This document shows, in pieces, positions 26,054 to 36,278 of a stretch of 64,000 nt of DNA. Both the position numbers and the translations under genes were made by a program. How positions within the stretch are numbered: position 1 is the first letter of the stretch; the number at the start of each line of letters is the position of its first letter. This stretch comes from Streptomyces sp. DT2A-34. Its GTDB lineage: Bacteria > Actinomycetota > Actinomycetes > Streptomycetales > Streptomycetaceae. The notes under the pieces are model-generated. The model was given only the letters and a program-made list of their open reading frames with translations. It made no database searches and was not told the DNA's origin. The DNA lies in contig NZ_JASTWJ010000001.1 of the NCBI RefSeq assembly GCF_030499515.1, positions 682,001 through 746,000 on the forward strand, written 5' to 3'.

Positions 26054-27505
26054 TCAGCCGCGTTGGGACACGGGTTCCCGGGGGTCCAGGCTCAGGTGGG
26101 CGCCCTGGCGCCGCAGCGCGCGCTGGACGAGGTGGTAGGGCACGTCGCGGGGACTGCGGCCGAGCCGCACGGACAGGGCGGCGCAGACCCCGGCCGCCTG
26201 GCCGGTCGCCATGGAGATGGGCATGACGCGGTAGGACGAGTGCGCCACGTGCGAGCCGGAGATACAGCGCCCGGCGACCAGCAGACGGTCGGTGTCCTTG
26301 GGCAGCAGACAGCGCAGGGGAATGTCGTAGAACCGTCCGCGCGGCACCCGCTTGAGGACCGTGCCGCTGCCCCTGGGGTTGTGGATGTCGACGGGGTAGG
26401 CGCCGTGCGCCACGGCGTCGGGGAAGGCGCGCGCCGCGAGGATGTCATGGCCGGTCAGGTGGTAGTCGCCGAGGATGCGGCGGGTCTCCCGTACGCCGAT
26501 CTGGACCCCGCTCTGCGCCACGTACGACTTCTTGAAGCCGGGCACGTGCCCGCGCAGGAAGCGGTCGATCTGTTCCATCTGGCGGCGCGCGACGTACTCG
26601 GCGCGGCTGAGGTCCCACACGTCGGTGCCGAGCGCCCGGGTGACCCGGGTGCTGTTGACGCTGACCTCGCGGGGGTGCGGGGTGCCGAAGAACAGCATGT
26701 CCTCGCGGGGCAGGCGCAGTTCGCCCGCCTCGGTGGCCTCCTGGACCAGGTCCCACAGCCCGTGCACGCCCCGCCACTGGTCGGGATGCTCGCCGACGTA
26801 CTCGGAGAAGCGCGGCTGCAGGAAGTCGACGACGCGGAACATCAGCGTCATCGGCTGAACCAGCCCGTCCTCCGGCCGCCCGATCTCGTACGGCGCCCCG
26901 CAGGCGGCGGCGATGTCGCCGTCCCCCGTGCCGTCGACGACGACTCCCGCGTCGATCACCACCGGGCCGGACTTGGTCTCGAACACCACCCGCCAGCCGT
27001 CGTCGAGGGGCAGCGCGGTGGAGGCGAAGGAGTGGAACAGCATGCGCACGCCCGCCTCGTCGAGCAGGTCGAGGAGGACGAGTTTGTAGATCTCCGGGTC
27101 GAACGGCACGGTGTAACCGGTCGCGGGGGACGGCGGGATGCAGCCGCCGCGTGCGACGAGCCGGTCCAGCAGGAGCCACAGGAAGCCGGCCACCACCGGG
27201 TCGCCCTCCCCGTGGTCGGTGGGCAGCAGCCTGCTGTGGTCCCCGCTCTCGTCGAACACGGCCTGCTTCTGCTCGTTGTGGAAGGACATCAGCGGCATGA
27301 CCAGGGCCACGGTGGCGTTGCCGCCGAGGAAGCCGTAGCGCTCCACGAGGACGACGTCGGCGCCGGCGTCGGCCGCCGCATAGGCCGCCGCGGTGCCGGC
27401 CGGGCCGCCGCCGACGACCAGGACGTCCGGCCGGCCGCCGTGGCGGGCCTCCCGCGGTGGCAGGGTGACGGTCCGGACGGGGCGGGATGGTTCCAGGATC
27501 GGCAT
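26054..27505 (-). CDS. FAD-dependent oxidoreductase (FAD_oxidored family)
   Basis: A 483-aa flavoprotein. The dinucleotide motif VVGGGPAGTAAAYAAADAGA lies near residue 30, the conserved ERYGFLGGNAT near 60, DGTGDGDIAA near 180 and a C-terminal GRCISGSHVAHSSYRVM with FAD contacts. Members of this family occur in sugar-utilisation loci, but no single reaction is established. ATG 27505 has GGGAG 5 bp upstream. It has a probable operon link to the SDR gene. Confidence 0.85.
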   Translation of the reverse strand: MPILEPSRPVRTVTLPPREARHGGRPDVLVVGGGPAGTAAAYAAADAGADVVLVERYGFLGGNATVALVMPLMSFHNEQKQAVFDESGDHSRLLPTDHGEGDPVVAGFLWLLLDRLVARGGCIPPSPATGYTVPFDPEIYKLVLLDLLDEAGVRMLFHSFASTALPLDDGWRVVFETKSGPVVIDAGVVVDGTGDGDIAAACGAPYEIGRPEDGLVQPMTLMFRVVDFLQPRFSEYVGEHPDQWRGVHGLWDLVQEATEAGELRLPREDMLFFGTPHPREVSVNSTRVTRALGTDVWDLSRAEYVARRQMEQIDRFLRGHVPGFKKSYVAQSGVQIGVRETRRILGDYHLTGHDILAARAFPDAVAHGAYPVDIHNPRGSGTVLKRVPRGRFYDIPLRCLLPKDTDRLLVAGRCISGSHVAHSSYRVMPISMATGQAAGVCAALSVRLGRSPRDVPYHLVQRALRRQGAHLSLDPREPVSQRG

Positions 27506-27580
27506 CGCTTCTCCCGTCGACTGGGTCGGTTGCGGACGGCGCGTTCCGTTACGGCCGCCGGCCCGCGGCACTGGCCGGCA

Positions 27581-28830
27581 TCACGCCCCGGGGCCGCTCG
27601 GGTCGGCCGTCGGCGTGCCCGGGGTGAGGATCAGGTCGGCCCCCTCCGCCCGCCCCGCGGCGCGCCTGCCGCCGTCGAGGTCGATGGAGTCCAGGAGGGC
27701 TCCGCAGCGGGCACAGGTCTCCCGGGCCAGCGTCCGCAGCCCCTGCACCCGGGCCTTCATGTCCTCCTGCCGCCGCGGGAACTCGTCCCACAGCCGGTCC
27801 ACCTCGGCGAGCAGCAGTCCGGCCTGCTCCCGCGCCACACCGACCAGCGCGGGCGCCCCCGTACGACGGGCGAAGTCGAAGACCTTGCCGGAGTACGGCA
27901 GCGGCAGCACGGGCAGGCCGGAGAGCGCCGCGAAGATCACGACGTGCAGCCGCATGCCCACGACCAGGTCCAGGTGGCTCATGAAGCCGAGGACCTCGCC
28001 GGGACTGTAGGTGTTGTGCAGGATGCGGCCCAGGTCCGGGGCGCTCATCCGGGACAGCACGCCGTGGGCGTGCCGGACGTCCTGGCGTTCCATCGGCACG
28101 AAGACCACGTGGGCGTCCAGGCGCCGGGCGAGGAAGTCCGCGACGTCGGCGAGCAGCGCGTGATAGTCGTCCTCGTCGAGCTTCTCCGCCGCCCGGCCGG
28201 GCTCGCGCACGGACATCCCGACCAGCCGGGCGTCCGGGGGAGCCCCTCCTGCCGCATCATCTGCTCGGTGAAGGGCTGCGGCGTGAGCAGCAACGCCGGG
28301 TCGGCGGTGACGGTGAGCTCGCGCTCGACGCCGACCTCCTCCAGGACGAGGCGTGACTCCTCGTCGCGTACGACGATCTCGGTCATCTCCGGCAGCACGG
28401 TGCGCACCGCCTCCCGGTCGTCCGCATCGCGCAGCGGGCCCGCGCCGACCGCGTACGCGAAGGTGGGTACGCCGCGCTCGTGCGCCGCCTTCACCAGCCG
28501 CAGATAGCGCCGCGCCTCCCCGTCGTAGAGGATCCCGCCCCCGCCCAGCACCAGCAGATCCAGTCCGGCGAGGGCGTCGAGGACGGGCTTTTGAGGGACG
28601 CCCTCCCAGTCGACCACCTCGTCGGCCTCCCACTGGTGGCTGCGGGTGTGGTCGGCGTTGCGGCTGAAGACGACGAGCCGGGCCTGCGGCCGGTGGGCGC
28701 GCAGGCAGCTCAGTACACACATCAGAATCGCTTCGTCGCCGATGTTGCACCCGCCGTACGAGCCGAGCAGGCCGATCCGCAGATCCGACGGGACGCCCGG
28801 GGCAGGCGACGGGTGCTGGTTGATCGTCAT
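27581..28830 (-). pseudogene. Polysaccharide pyruvyl transferase family protein, single-base frameshift
   Basis: A CsaB-like pyruvyltransferase expected to add ketal pyruvate to a cell-wall or exopolysaccharide. The N-terminal half from ATG 28830 has LLGSYGGCNIGDEAILMCVL, LLVLGGGGILYDG and FAYAVGAGPL. After MMRQEG the frame is lost. The C-terminal half is intact in the next frame (MSVREPG, FVPMERQD, LVVGMRLHVVIFAALSGLP). One G added to the G4 run near 28244-28248 restores it. ATG 28830 has GGGAG upstream. A recent mutation or sequence error is likely. Confidence 0.82.
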
Positions 28831-29168
28831 CCGGAACTCCCGTTCGAAGTCGGCGGTTACTGCGAGCAGAGGAAACCTCACCTGGGATTTCGGTGGCCGC
28901 CGGTCAGGAAGGCTGCCGGGGCACGGGCGAACAAATGCGCCCATATGTTCCCGTAGAGCCAGTATGGGCGCTCACGCACCGCCCGTCCTTCCGCCGCCGA
29001 GCCCTGCTGTCCGAGGCCGGGTACCCGTCAGGCGGCGTCGATGCCCGTCGAGGGCGCCGTGTCGTCGTCGGGGCGAGGGGGTACCCGGTCGTGCGCTCGA
29101 CGGTGCCGGATCCCTCCCCGCCCCGAGGAGGGCCGACCGACCGTCCCGTACGCAGGAGGGACGACACG
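28831..29168. other. 338-bp gene-free gap with promoter-like inverted repeat
   Basis: No credible gene. It contains the inverted repeat at 28937-28971 and GC-rich sequence, with GAGGAGGG-like runs near 29121. It likely holds the promoter of the pyruvyltransferase gene on one side and of the small protein at 29169 on the other. Confidence 0.5.
28937..28971. promoter_or_regulatory. 9-bp inverted repeat GCGCCCATA / TATGGGCGC
   Basis: GCGCCCATA (28937-28945) and TATGGGCGC (28963-28971) are perfect inverted arms with a 17-bp spacer. The site is about 110 bp upstream of the pyruvyltransferase start. The wide spacing suits a dimer binding two half-sites or a promoter-overlapping operator. No regulator is assigned. 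Confidence 0.4.
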
Positions 29169-29351
29169 ATGAGCGTGAGCCACCACACCCCGTCGCAGGC
29201 CGAGGGCGAGCGCGAGGACGCCGACATCCCTCGGGCCGACCATCCGACTCCCGAGTACACGACGCCCTCCCAGGCCGAGGGCGAGCGTGACGACGCCACC
29301 GGGACGACCACGGACACCGAACGCCTCGGTGGACGTGACCGACGCGAGTGA
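29169..29351 (+). CDS. Small acidic protein with two TPSQAEGER repeats
   Basis: A 60-aa predicted disordered, hydrophilic protein containing TPSQAEGEREDA and TPSQAEGERDDA about 25 residues apart. ATG 29169 follows GGAGGGACG. I recall short Streptomyces proteins with this repeat but no known function. The DNA of the repeat is also nearly identical, suggesting internal duplication. No signal peptide or membrane segment. Confidence 0.5.
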   Translation: MSVSHHTPSQAEGEREDADIPRADHPTPEYTTPSQAEGERDDATGTTTDTERLGGRDRRE

Positions 29352-29427
29352 GCCGGGCGGCCGCGGGCACTCGACGCCGCAAGCTGTACGCCGACCAGCT
29401 GAACCCAAAGGCCCAAGGCGCTCAGGC

Positions 29428-30075
29428 TCAGCCGATGAGTGCCCGGCCCGGGTCGAGGCGCTCGTGGAGTGCGGGGCGGTGCAGGGCGGCCACCGGGGCG
29501 ACGAGGTCGGGGTGGCGCAGGAGAGCCGCTGCCTGGCGGTCCCGCGTGTCGGGTGACACCAGGCGGCGGAACTCGACCGGCACACCTCTCGCGTGACCGC
29601 CGTCGGCGAGCGCGGCGACCGCCAACCGGGCCAGCTCGGCGTCGCTGAGCAGACAGGCCGCCCAGCTCGCCACGACCTCGTCCACCCAGGTGCGCCAGGC
29701 GAAGTCGTCCGCCTCGTCGTGGGCGGCCGTGTCCGCGCCGGTGATCCAGTCCAGGCCGGCCGAGCCGCCGGGTCCGGCCATCCCGACCAACGCGGCGTCC
29801 GTCGGCGTCGGGTAGCGCAGCCACGCCGCGACCGTGACGGCCTGCCGGGCCTGCACCTCGCCGAGGGCAGCGGCCAGCGCGCCGCCGCACGCCGGGTAGG
29901 AACGCGTGAGCCATTGGGTGGTCGCCGCGATGAGCGGGGAGAGATCTGCGAGCACTGCAGGGCCGTCCGAGGTACTGGCGAGCAACGGGAATCCATCAAA
30001 GGTAGCCCGCGGGTCCAGGCCGCGAACATGCCCGTCGCCTCGTGAGCGGCGTGGCCTCGCCCACACAGCCCACAC
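29428..30075 (-). CDS. Hypothetical protein, unknown function
   Basis: A helical protein of up to 215 aa, rich in Ala and Leu with conserved-looking acidic runs (DWITGADTAAHDEADDFAW, LLSDAELARLAVAALADGG). I recognise no domain. The start is unsettled: 30075 (GTG) is the first available, but an ATG in another frame at about 30029 has GAGG upstream and would require another frameshift. It could also begin further in. It lies downstream of nothing on its strand. Confidence 0.5.
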   Translation of the reverse strand: MWAVWARPRRSRGDGHVRGLDPRATFDGFPLLASTSDGPAVLADLSPLIAATTQWLTRSYPACGGALAAALGEVQARQAVTVAAWLRYPTPTDAALVGMAGPGGSAGLDWITGADTAAHDEADDFAWRTWVDEVVASWAACLLSDAELARLAVAALADGGHARGVPVEFRRLVSPDTRDRQAAALLRHPDLVAPVAALHRPALHERLDPGRALIG

Positions 30076-30124
30076 CGCGACACAGCGGCACAGCGTTACA
30101 CCGACAACCGGCTCGACGACCGGC

Positions 30125-30889
30125 TCAGCCCGCCCGGCCGCCCGAGGCGCCGACCGGCGTCCGCTCGGGCCCGGCGAGGTGGTAGACGTGGAACGCCCGG
30201 CCGATGACCGGCTGCGCCACGTTGCGCACTTTCACGCCACCGCTGGTCATGCCGTGTTCCGTGCCCAGGTGTGCGTGCCCGTGGACCGCGAGGTCGGCGC
30301 CCGCCGTGTCGATCGCCTCGGCCAGCAGATAGCTGCCGAGGAACGGGTAGATCTCGGGCGCCTCACCGGCCAGCGTGTCCGGGACCGGGGAGAAGTGGGT
30401 GAGGGCGATGCGTACGTCGCAGTCCTGCTCCCGCAGTTCCAGCAGGGAGTCCCGCAGGGTGTCGGCGCGCCGACGCGAGTACCTGACGAACTCCTTCATG
30501 ATCGGCTCGCCGAACTCACCGGCGCAGCGGCCCACGAACCCGCCGCCGAACCCCTTCGTACCGGCCACGCCGATGCGCGCGTCGCCGTTGCCCACCACGG
30601 TCGCCTGCCCTTCCAGGACGCGCGCACCCGCGTCCCGCAGCACGGCGGCGACCTCCTCGGCGCAGTCGGCGTGGTGATCGTGGTTGCCCAGGACCGCGAC
30701 CACCGGGACCGCCAGGCCCTCGATCTCACGTGCGACCACCCGGGCCTCCTCCGGGGTGCCGTGGCGGGTGAGGTCCCCGGCGAGCAGCAGGACGTCGGCG
30801 CTGTCGGGCAGGGTCTCGAACGAGGGACGGAGCCGGCCCTTGCTCTCGGGCCCCATGTGGATGTCCCCGACGGCCGCTATCCGGATCAT
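30125..30889 (-). CDS. Calcineurin-like metallophosphoesterase
   Basis: A 254-aa phosphoesterase with the full metal-ligand set: GDIHMGP, AGDLTRHG, LGNHDHH, and C-terminal ALTHFSP and VHGHAHLG. The substrate is unknown. ATG 30889 has GAGGAGG upstream and overlaps the previous gene by 4 bp (ATGA). It is the third gene of a coupled operon with a BON protein and a nucleotidyltransferase-like protein. The final 40 residues are family-atypical and variable. Confidence 0.88.
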   Translation of the reverse strand: MIRIAAVGDIHMGPESKGRLRPSFETLPDSADVLLLAGDLTRHGTPEEARVVAREIEGLAVPVVAVLGNHDHHADCAEEVAAVLRDAGARVLEGQATVVGNGDARIGVAGTKGFGGGFVGRCAGEFGEPIMKEFVRYSRRRADTLRDSLLELREQDCDVRIALTHFSPVPDTLAGEAPEIYPFLGSYLLAEAIDTAGADLAVHGHAHLGTEHGMTSGGVKVRNVAQPVIGRAFHVYHLAGPERTPVGASGGRAG

Positions 30890-31173
30890 TCGACCTCCTC
30901 GGCGTGGTCGGGCGCGGAGGCGTCCGCGACCACGATGTCGCAGTGGACGGGGGTTCCCGGCAGCTCGTCCCGGGCCATGCGCAGGACGTCGTCCCGACAC
31001 TGCGCGGACGGCACGGTGCCGGTCAGCAGAACCGCCTCGCCGCGGATCTCGATCCGTACGCCCAGCTCGCCGAGGTCCCCGGCGGCGAGGTGGTCGGCGA
31101 GATGGGCCACGCGGTAGTCCAGGCTCTGCGCTCCGCCGGTGCCGGGAGCGGGCCGGGCGGCGTATCCGCTCAT
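30886..31173 (-). CDS. BON-domain protein
   Basis: A 95-aa protein with one BON domain (DYRVAHLADHLAAGDLGELG, GEAVLLTGTVPSAQCRDDV). BON domains are thought to bind lipid or protein at membranes, but this one has no signal peptide. ATG 31173 overlaps the upstream gene's stop by 4 bp, and its own stop overlaps the phosphoesterase start. The operon is therefore strictly coupled. Function is unknown. Confidence 0.75.
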   Translation of the reverse strand: MSGYAARPAPGTGGAQSLDYRVAHLADHLAAGDLGELGVRIEIRGEAVLLTGTVPSAQCRDDVLRMARDELPGTPVHCDIVVADASAPDHAEEVE

Positions 31174-31865
31174 CGGGGCTCCTTCCGTGGGGCGATGACG
31201 TTCAGGCGTTCCAGGAGGAAGAAGAACGCGGCGGGCATCGGTCTGTCCCCGCAGGAACGTCGTACGTCCTCCCAGTCGACCTTCTCGCGCAGGGCGCGGG
31301 CCGCGGCGAGCACCGGCCCGAAGTCGCAGTGGTGCTCCGAGAAGGGCTCGATCAGCGCCCGCATGAGATCCGTCGCCGCCAGCACGGGCATGTGCACCGA
31401 GTCGACCGGGAGGTCCTGGGCCCGGGCCAGCATGTCCGAGGTGACCGGGCGGTGCCCGAGCTCGAAGAGGAGGTCGACCTCCTGGTCGAAGCACGTGGTC
31501 TTCAGCAGCCAGTCCTCCGGCGGGGTACGGACCGTCAGGCCCGCTTCGGTCAGCGTGGCCGCCACCGCTTCGGCGTCCGCGCGGCGTACGCAGAAGTCGG
31601 CGTCGTGCCGGAGGTGACCGCTGCCGCCGTGGGCGTAGACGGCCACGCTTCCGGCCAGGGCGAACGTGTGCCCGCTGCCTTTGAGGAGCGCGCCGACCCT
31701 TTTCGCCGCCTCGAGAATCGCCTGGCTGCGATCATGGGGCGGTTCGTGGTTGTTGTGCGCGTGCGGTTCCCGCGACACCGGCTGAACAGGGCTCTCCCTG
31801 ACCGGGCGCAGCCGGGGAGCCCCGGCTCGCCGAGGGGGCGTCGCGCTCTCCCGGTTCCGCGTCAT
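31170..31865 (-). CDS. Nucleotidyltransferase-like protein
   Basis: A 231-aa protein. The run ALAGSVAVYAHGGSGHLRHD near residue 68, followed by DADFCVR, looks like an MNT/aminoglycoside-type nucleotidyltransferase (G-S then D-x-D with Phe). VDLLFELG could be the third acidic site. The N-terminal 45 residues are Arg/Pro-rich and probably disordered, or the true start is internal. First gene of the coupled operon with BON and phosphoesterase genes. Not a known MNT antitoxin by obvious size; a HEPN partner is absent. Confidence 0.6.
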   Translation of the reverse strand: MTRNRESATPPRRAGAPRLRPVRESPVQPVSREPHAHNNHEPPHDRSQAILEAAKRVGALLKGSGHTFALAGSVAVYAHGGSGHLRHDADFCVRRADAEAVAATLTEAGLTVRTPPEDWLLKTTCFDQEVDLLFELGHRPVTSDMLARAQDLPVDSVHMPVLAATDLMRALIEPFSEHHCDFGPVLAAARALREKVDWEDVRRSCGDRPMPAAFFFLLERLNVIAPRKEPR

Positions 31866-32043
31866 GACGACTCCGTTCGCCGTCCGGCTGCCCGGCGCGG
31901 ACCCCTGCCGGGGCCCGAGGCGGGCTGGAAAGGCTCCGGGTACCCCGCCACCGCGGCTTCGATACGGCGCCCCGTCGTGTCGCTGTGTCCTTCCGTGCGG
32001 GACAGTGCCGGAGCAGTGCCGGGCCAGTGCCCGGCACGTCCGC

Positions 32044-33150
32044 TCACGCCGCCGTGCAGCCCAGCTGCCGTCTCATGTACGGGGTCATGAGGGTCTTCGC
32101 CTTGGCCAGGGTCGTGGTGCGGCCGCCCAGGACCGCCGTTTCGCCGCCCGGCACGGGCAGCATCGTCACACCGTCGGCCGGGCCGAACGGCACGATGAGC
32201 GGGGTGCGGTGGACCGGCCGGTAGAAGCGGGGCTCCTTGCGGTGCTTGCCGGCGCTGTTCAGATAGGCGCGGATGTTGTGGGCGGCCAGGTCGGCCTGGG
32301 CGAGCGCGGCCGGGGTGATCTTGACCTCGGTGGCGTCGTTGACGTCGCCGACCGCGAACACGTCCAGCCACCCCTGGACGCGCAGCGCCCGGTCGACCTT
32401 CACGTGTCCCGTCTCGTTCAGCCAGTCCCCGTGCCCGGCCAGCCGCAGCCAGAGCGTGTTGGGCGTGGTGCCGGTCGCCCAGAAGGAGCGGTCGGCGTCG
32501 ATGACGTTTCCGCGGGCGTCGCGGTAGGTGCCGAAGTCGTTGCCGGGGGACATGAAGGCGTCCAGCCGCACGTCCACGTCATGGGACTCCAGCCAGGTGC
32601 GCGCCTTGCGTCCGGCCCGGGCGCTGCCCGTGGCGTGCAGCAACTCCGGTCCGGAGTGGGCGAGGGTCACCCGGGCGTCGGGTCGGGCGAGGCGTATCTC
32701 GGCGCTGAGCTCGACTCCGGAGGGGCCGCCGCCGACGACCAGGACGTGCTCCGCCGAGGCGATGTGCTGCTGGTGCGTGGCGAAGGACTTCACCGCCTCC
32801 TCGGTGGTGGTGCCGGAGAAGCGGGCCGGTTCGGGATAGTCGGCGCCGGTGGCGATCACCAGCACGTCGTACGGCAGCCGCTCCCCCGTCGCGAGCATCA
32901 CGTGCCGCTGCGCGGTGTCGATGCGGACGGCCTTGCCCACGGCCACGCGGCCGTTGCGCAGCAGCCGGTCGTACGGGATGAAGGGGCTGTGCGACCAGTC
33001 CGGGCGCACGCCGGCGCGCAGGGAGGCGATGCGGTGGAAGAAGACTTCCTTGCGGTCCACCAGCGTGACCCGCGCCGTCGCGTCCAGTCGCTTCGCCAGA
33101 CGGACGCCCGCATAGCCGCCGCCGATCACCACTACGTCGCCGTCACTCAC
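32044..33150 (-). CDS. NDH-2/AIF-like FAD-dependent oxidoreductase
   Basis: A 368-aa pyridine-nucleotide disulfide-type flavoprotein. The FAD site is VVIGGGYAGVRLAKRLD at the N-terminus, the NAD(P) site VLVVGGGPSGVELSAEI near 143, and a second FAD run DVFAVGDVNDATE near 272. It lacks redox-active CxxC, as in type II NADH dehydrogenases and FSP1-like quinone reductases. No C-terminal membrane helix is obvious. Its promoter should be in 33151-33320, which holds an unusually AT-rich stretch near 33235-33265. Confidence 0.85.
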   Translation of the reverse strand: MSDGDVVVIGGGYAGVRLAKRLDATARVTLVDRKEVFFHRIASLRAGVRPDWSHSPFIPYDRLLRNGRVAVGKAVRIDTAQRHVMLATGERLPYDVLVIATGADYPEPARFSGTTTEEAVKSFATHQQHIASAEHVLVVGGGPSGVELSAEIRLARPDARVTLAHSGPELLHATGSARAGRKARTWLESHDVDVRLDAFMSPGNDFGTYRDARGNVIDADRSFWATGTTPNTLWLRLAGHGDWLNETGHVKVDRALRVQGWLDVFAVGDVNDATEVKITPAALAQADLAAHNIRAYLNSAGKHRKEPRFYRPVHRTPLIVPFGPADGVTMLPVPGGETAVLGGRTTTLAKAKTLMTPYMRRQLGCTAA

Positions 33151-33320
33151 GCCGATTCTCCTGTGTTGGTTGGGGGGAGAAGGAGCGAGTGGCGCGGCGG
33201 GTGGGCCACCGACGACCGCTCCCCTGTCGGCGAGGTTATCGTTTGAAACTTAAAGAATTGATGGAGCTCGGTGCGCGTTCTGTGAAAGGTGTGCCCGTGA
33301 GGCGCCGGCGCCCGAACGAC

Positions 33321-33358
33321 GACGTCCAGGCCGGCCCGTGCGGGCCGGCCTGGACGTC
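33321..33358. terminator. Perfect 18-bp stem terminator between katG and the NDH-2-like gene
   Basis: Arms at 33321-33338 and 33341-33358 are perfectly complementary over 18 bp (GACGTCCAGG...GCCCG, with the reverse complement after a 2-bp centre). It lies 15 bp past the katG stop and has no U-tract on the + side. It is probably a strong katG transcript terminator. Confidence 0.75.
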
Positions 33359-33372
33359 CTGTTCGGAATGGA

Positions 33373-35601
<2,229 letters not shown>

Positions 35602-35610
35602 CTAGGTGGA

Positions 35611-36060
35611 TCACAGTGCTCGGGGTGCACTGTTGGCGGTGGAACAGTCGGGGCACAGGCCCCAGTAGATGACCTCGGCCTCGTCGATGGAGAAGCCGTG
35701 GTCGTCGGACGCGGTCAGGCAGGGCGCCTCGCCGACCTCGCAGTCGACGTCGGCGACGACACCGCACGACCGGCACACGATGTGGTGGTGGTTGTCGCCG
35801 ACCCGCCCCTCGAACCGGGCCGGACTCCCGGCCGGTTCGATACGGCGGATGAGTCCTGCCGCCGTGAGTGCGTGGAGGCCCTCGTACACGGCCTGCAGGG
35901 AGACATGGCCCACGCGATCACGCACCCCGGAGGCGATGGCCTCGACACCGAGGTGGTCACCGGCCCGGACAGCCTCCAGCAGCGCGACACGCGCGGCGGT
36001 CACCCGCAGGCCGGCACCGCGCAGCTCATCGGCGGGGGTCGGGGTCTGGGATGCGGTCAT
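35611..36060 (-). CDS. furA: Fur-family redox regulator upstream of katG
   Basis: A 149-aa Fur-type repressor. The winged-helix runs over GLRVTAARVALLEAVRAG and VSLQAVYEGLHALTAAGLI. The Zn/Fe-binding C-terminal half has GDNHHHIVCRSCGVVADVDC and WGLCPDCS. ATG 36060 is preferred over TTG 36069 because AAGGTAGG lies 9 bp upstream. The furA-katG order is the FurS-CpeB/CatC arrangement known in Streptomyces, where FurA represses both genes and thiol oxidation releases it. Confidence 0.93.
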   Translation of the reverse strand: MTASQTPTPADELRGAGLRVTAARVALLEAVRAGDHLGVEAIASGVRDRVGHVSLQAVYEGLHALTAAGLIRRIEPAGSPARFEGRVGDNHHHIVCRSCGVVADVDCEVGEAPCLTASDDHGFSIDEAEVIYWGLCPDCSTANSAPRAL

Positions 36061-36084
36061 GGCAGACAACCTACCTTGCCAAAC

Positions 36085-36110
36085 ACGAATGATTCAAGAA
36101 AACGAATGAT
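36085..36110. promoter_or_regulatory. Candidate FurA box and furA-katG promoter
   Basis: ACGAATGAT occurs twice in direct repeat at 36085-36093 and 36102-36110 (17-bp period) in an AT-rich stretch with GATTCAAG between. On the minus strand it reads CTTGAATCATTCG, close to the AT-rich sites of the FurS type. It lies 25 bp upstream of furA, overlapping the expected promoter. The match to a specific published box is from memory. Confidence 0.55.
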
Positions 36111-36278
36111 GAAAGTCTGGCACACCGCACCTGACGCGGCGCCATGGCAGTGGTGCACATGGCACCACCCGAAGTCCCCCAAAGCGCGAAAAAACGTCTT
36201 CTACGGCATCGGTGCACGGCATTCCGTCAAGGTCTTGAGCTGGTCGAAGCCCACTCGTACTCGATGGAGGTACATCGC

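Noticed and set aside
25205..28507. Long + strand open frame opposite the SDR, FAD oxidoreductase and pyruvyltransferase genes
   Set aside because: No domain is recognised, composition is Gly/Arg/Val-biased, and all three genes on the other strand have family motifs.
28646..29290. + strand open frame overlapping the pyruvyltransferase start and the small repeat protein
   Set aside because: It runs antisense to well-conserved coding sequence and has no ribosome-binding site; the small protein is in a different frame with one.
30125..31865. MNT-HEPN toxin-antitoxin module
   Set aside because: No HEPN partner is present; the third gene is a calcineurin-like phosphoesterase and the second a BON protein.
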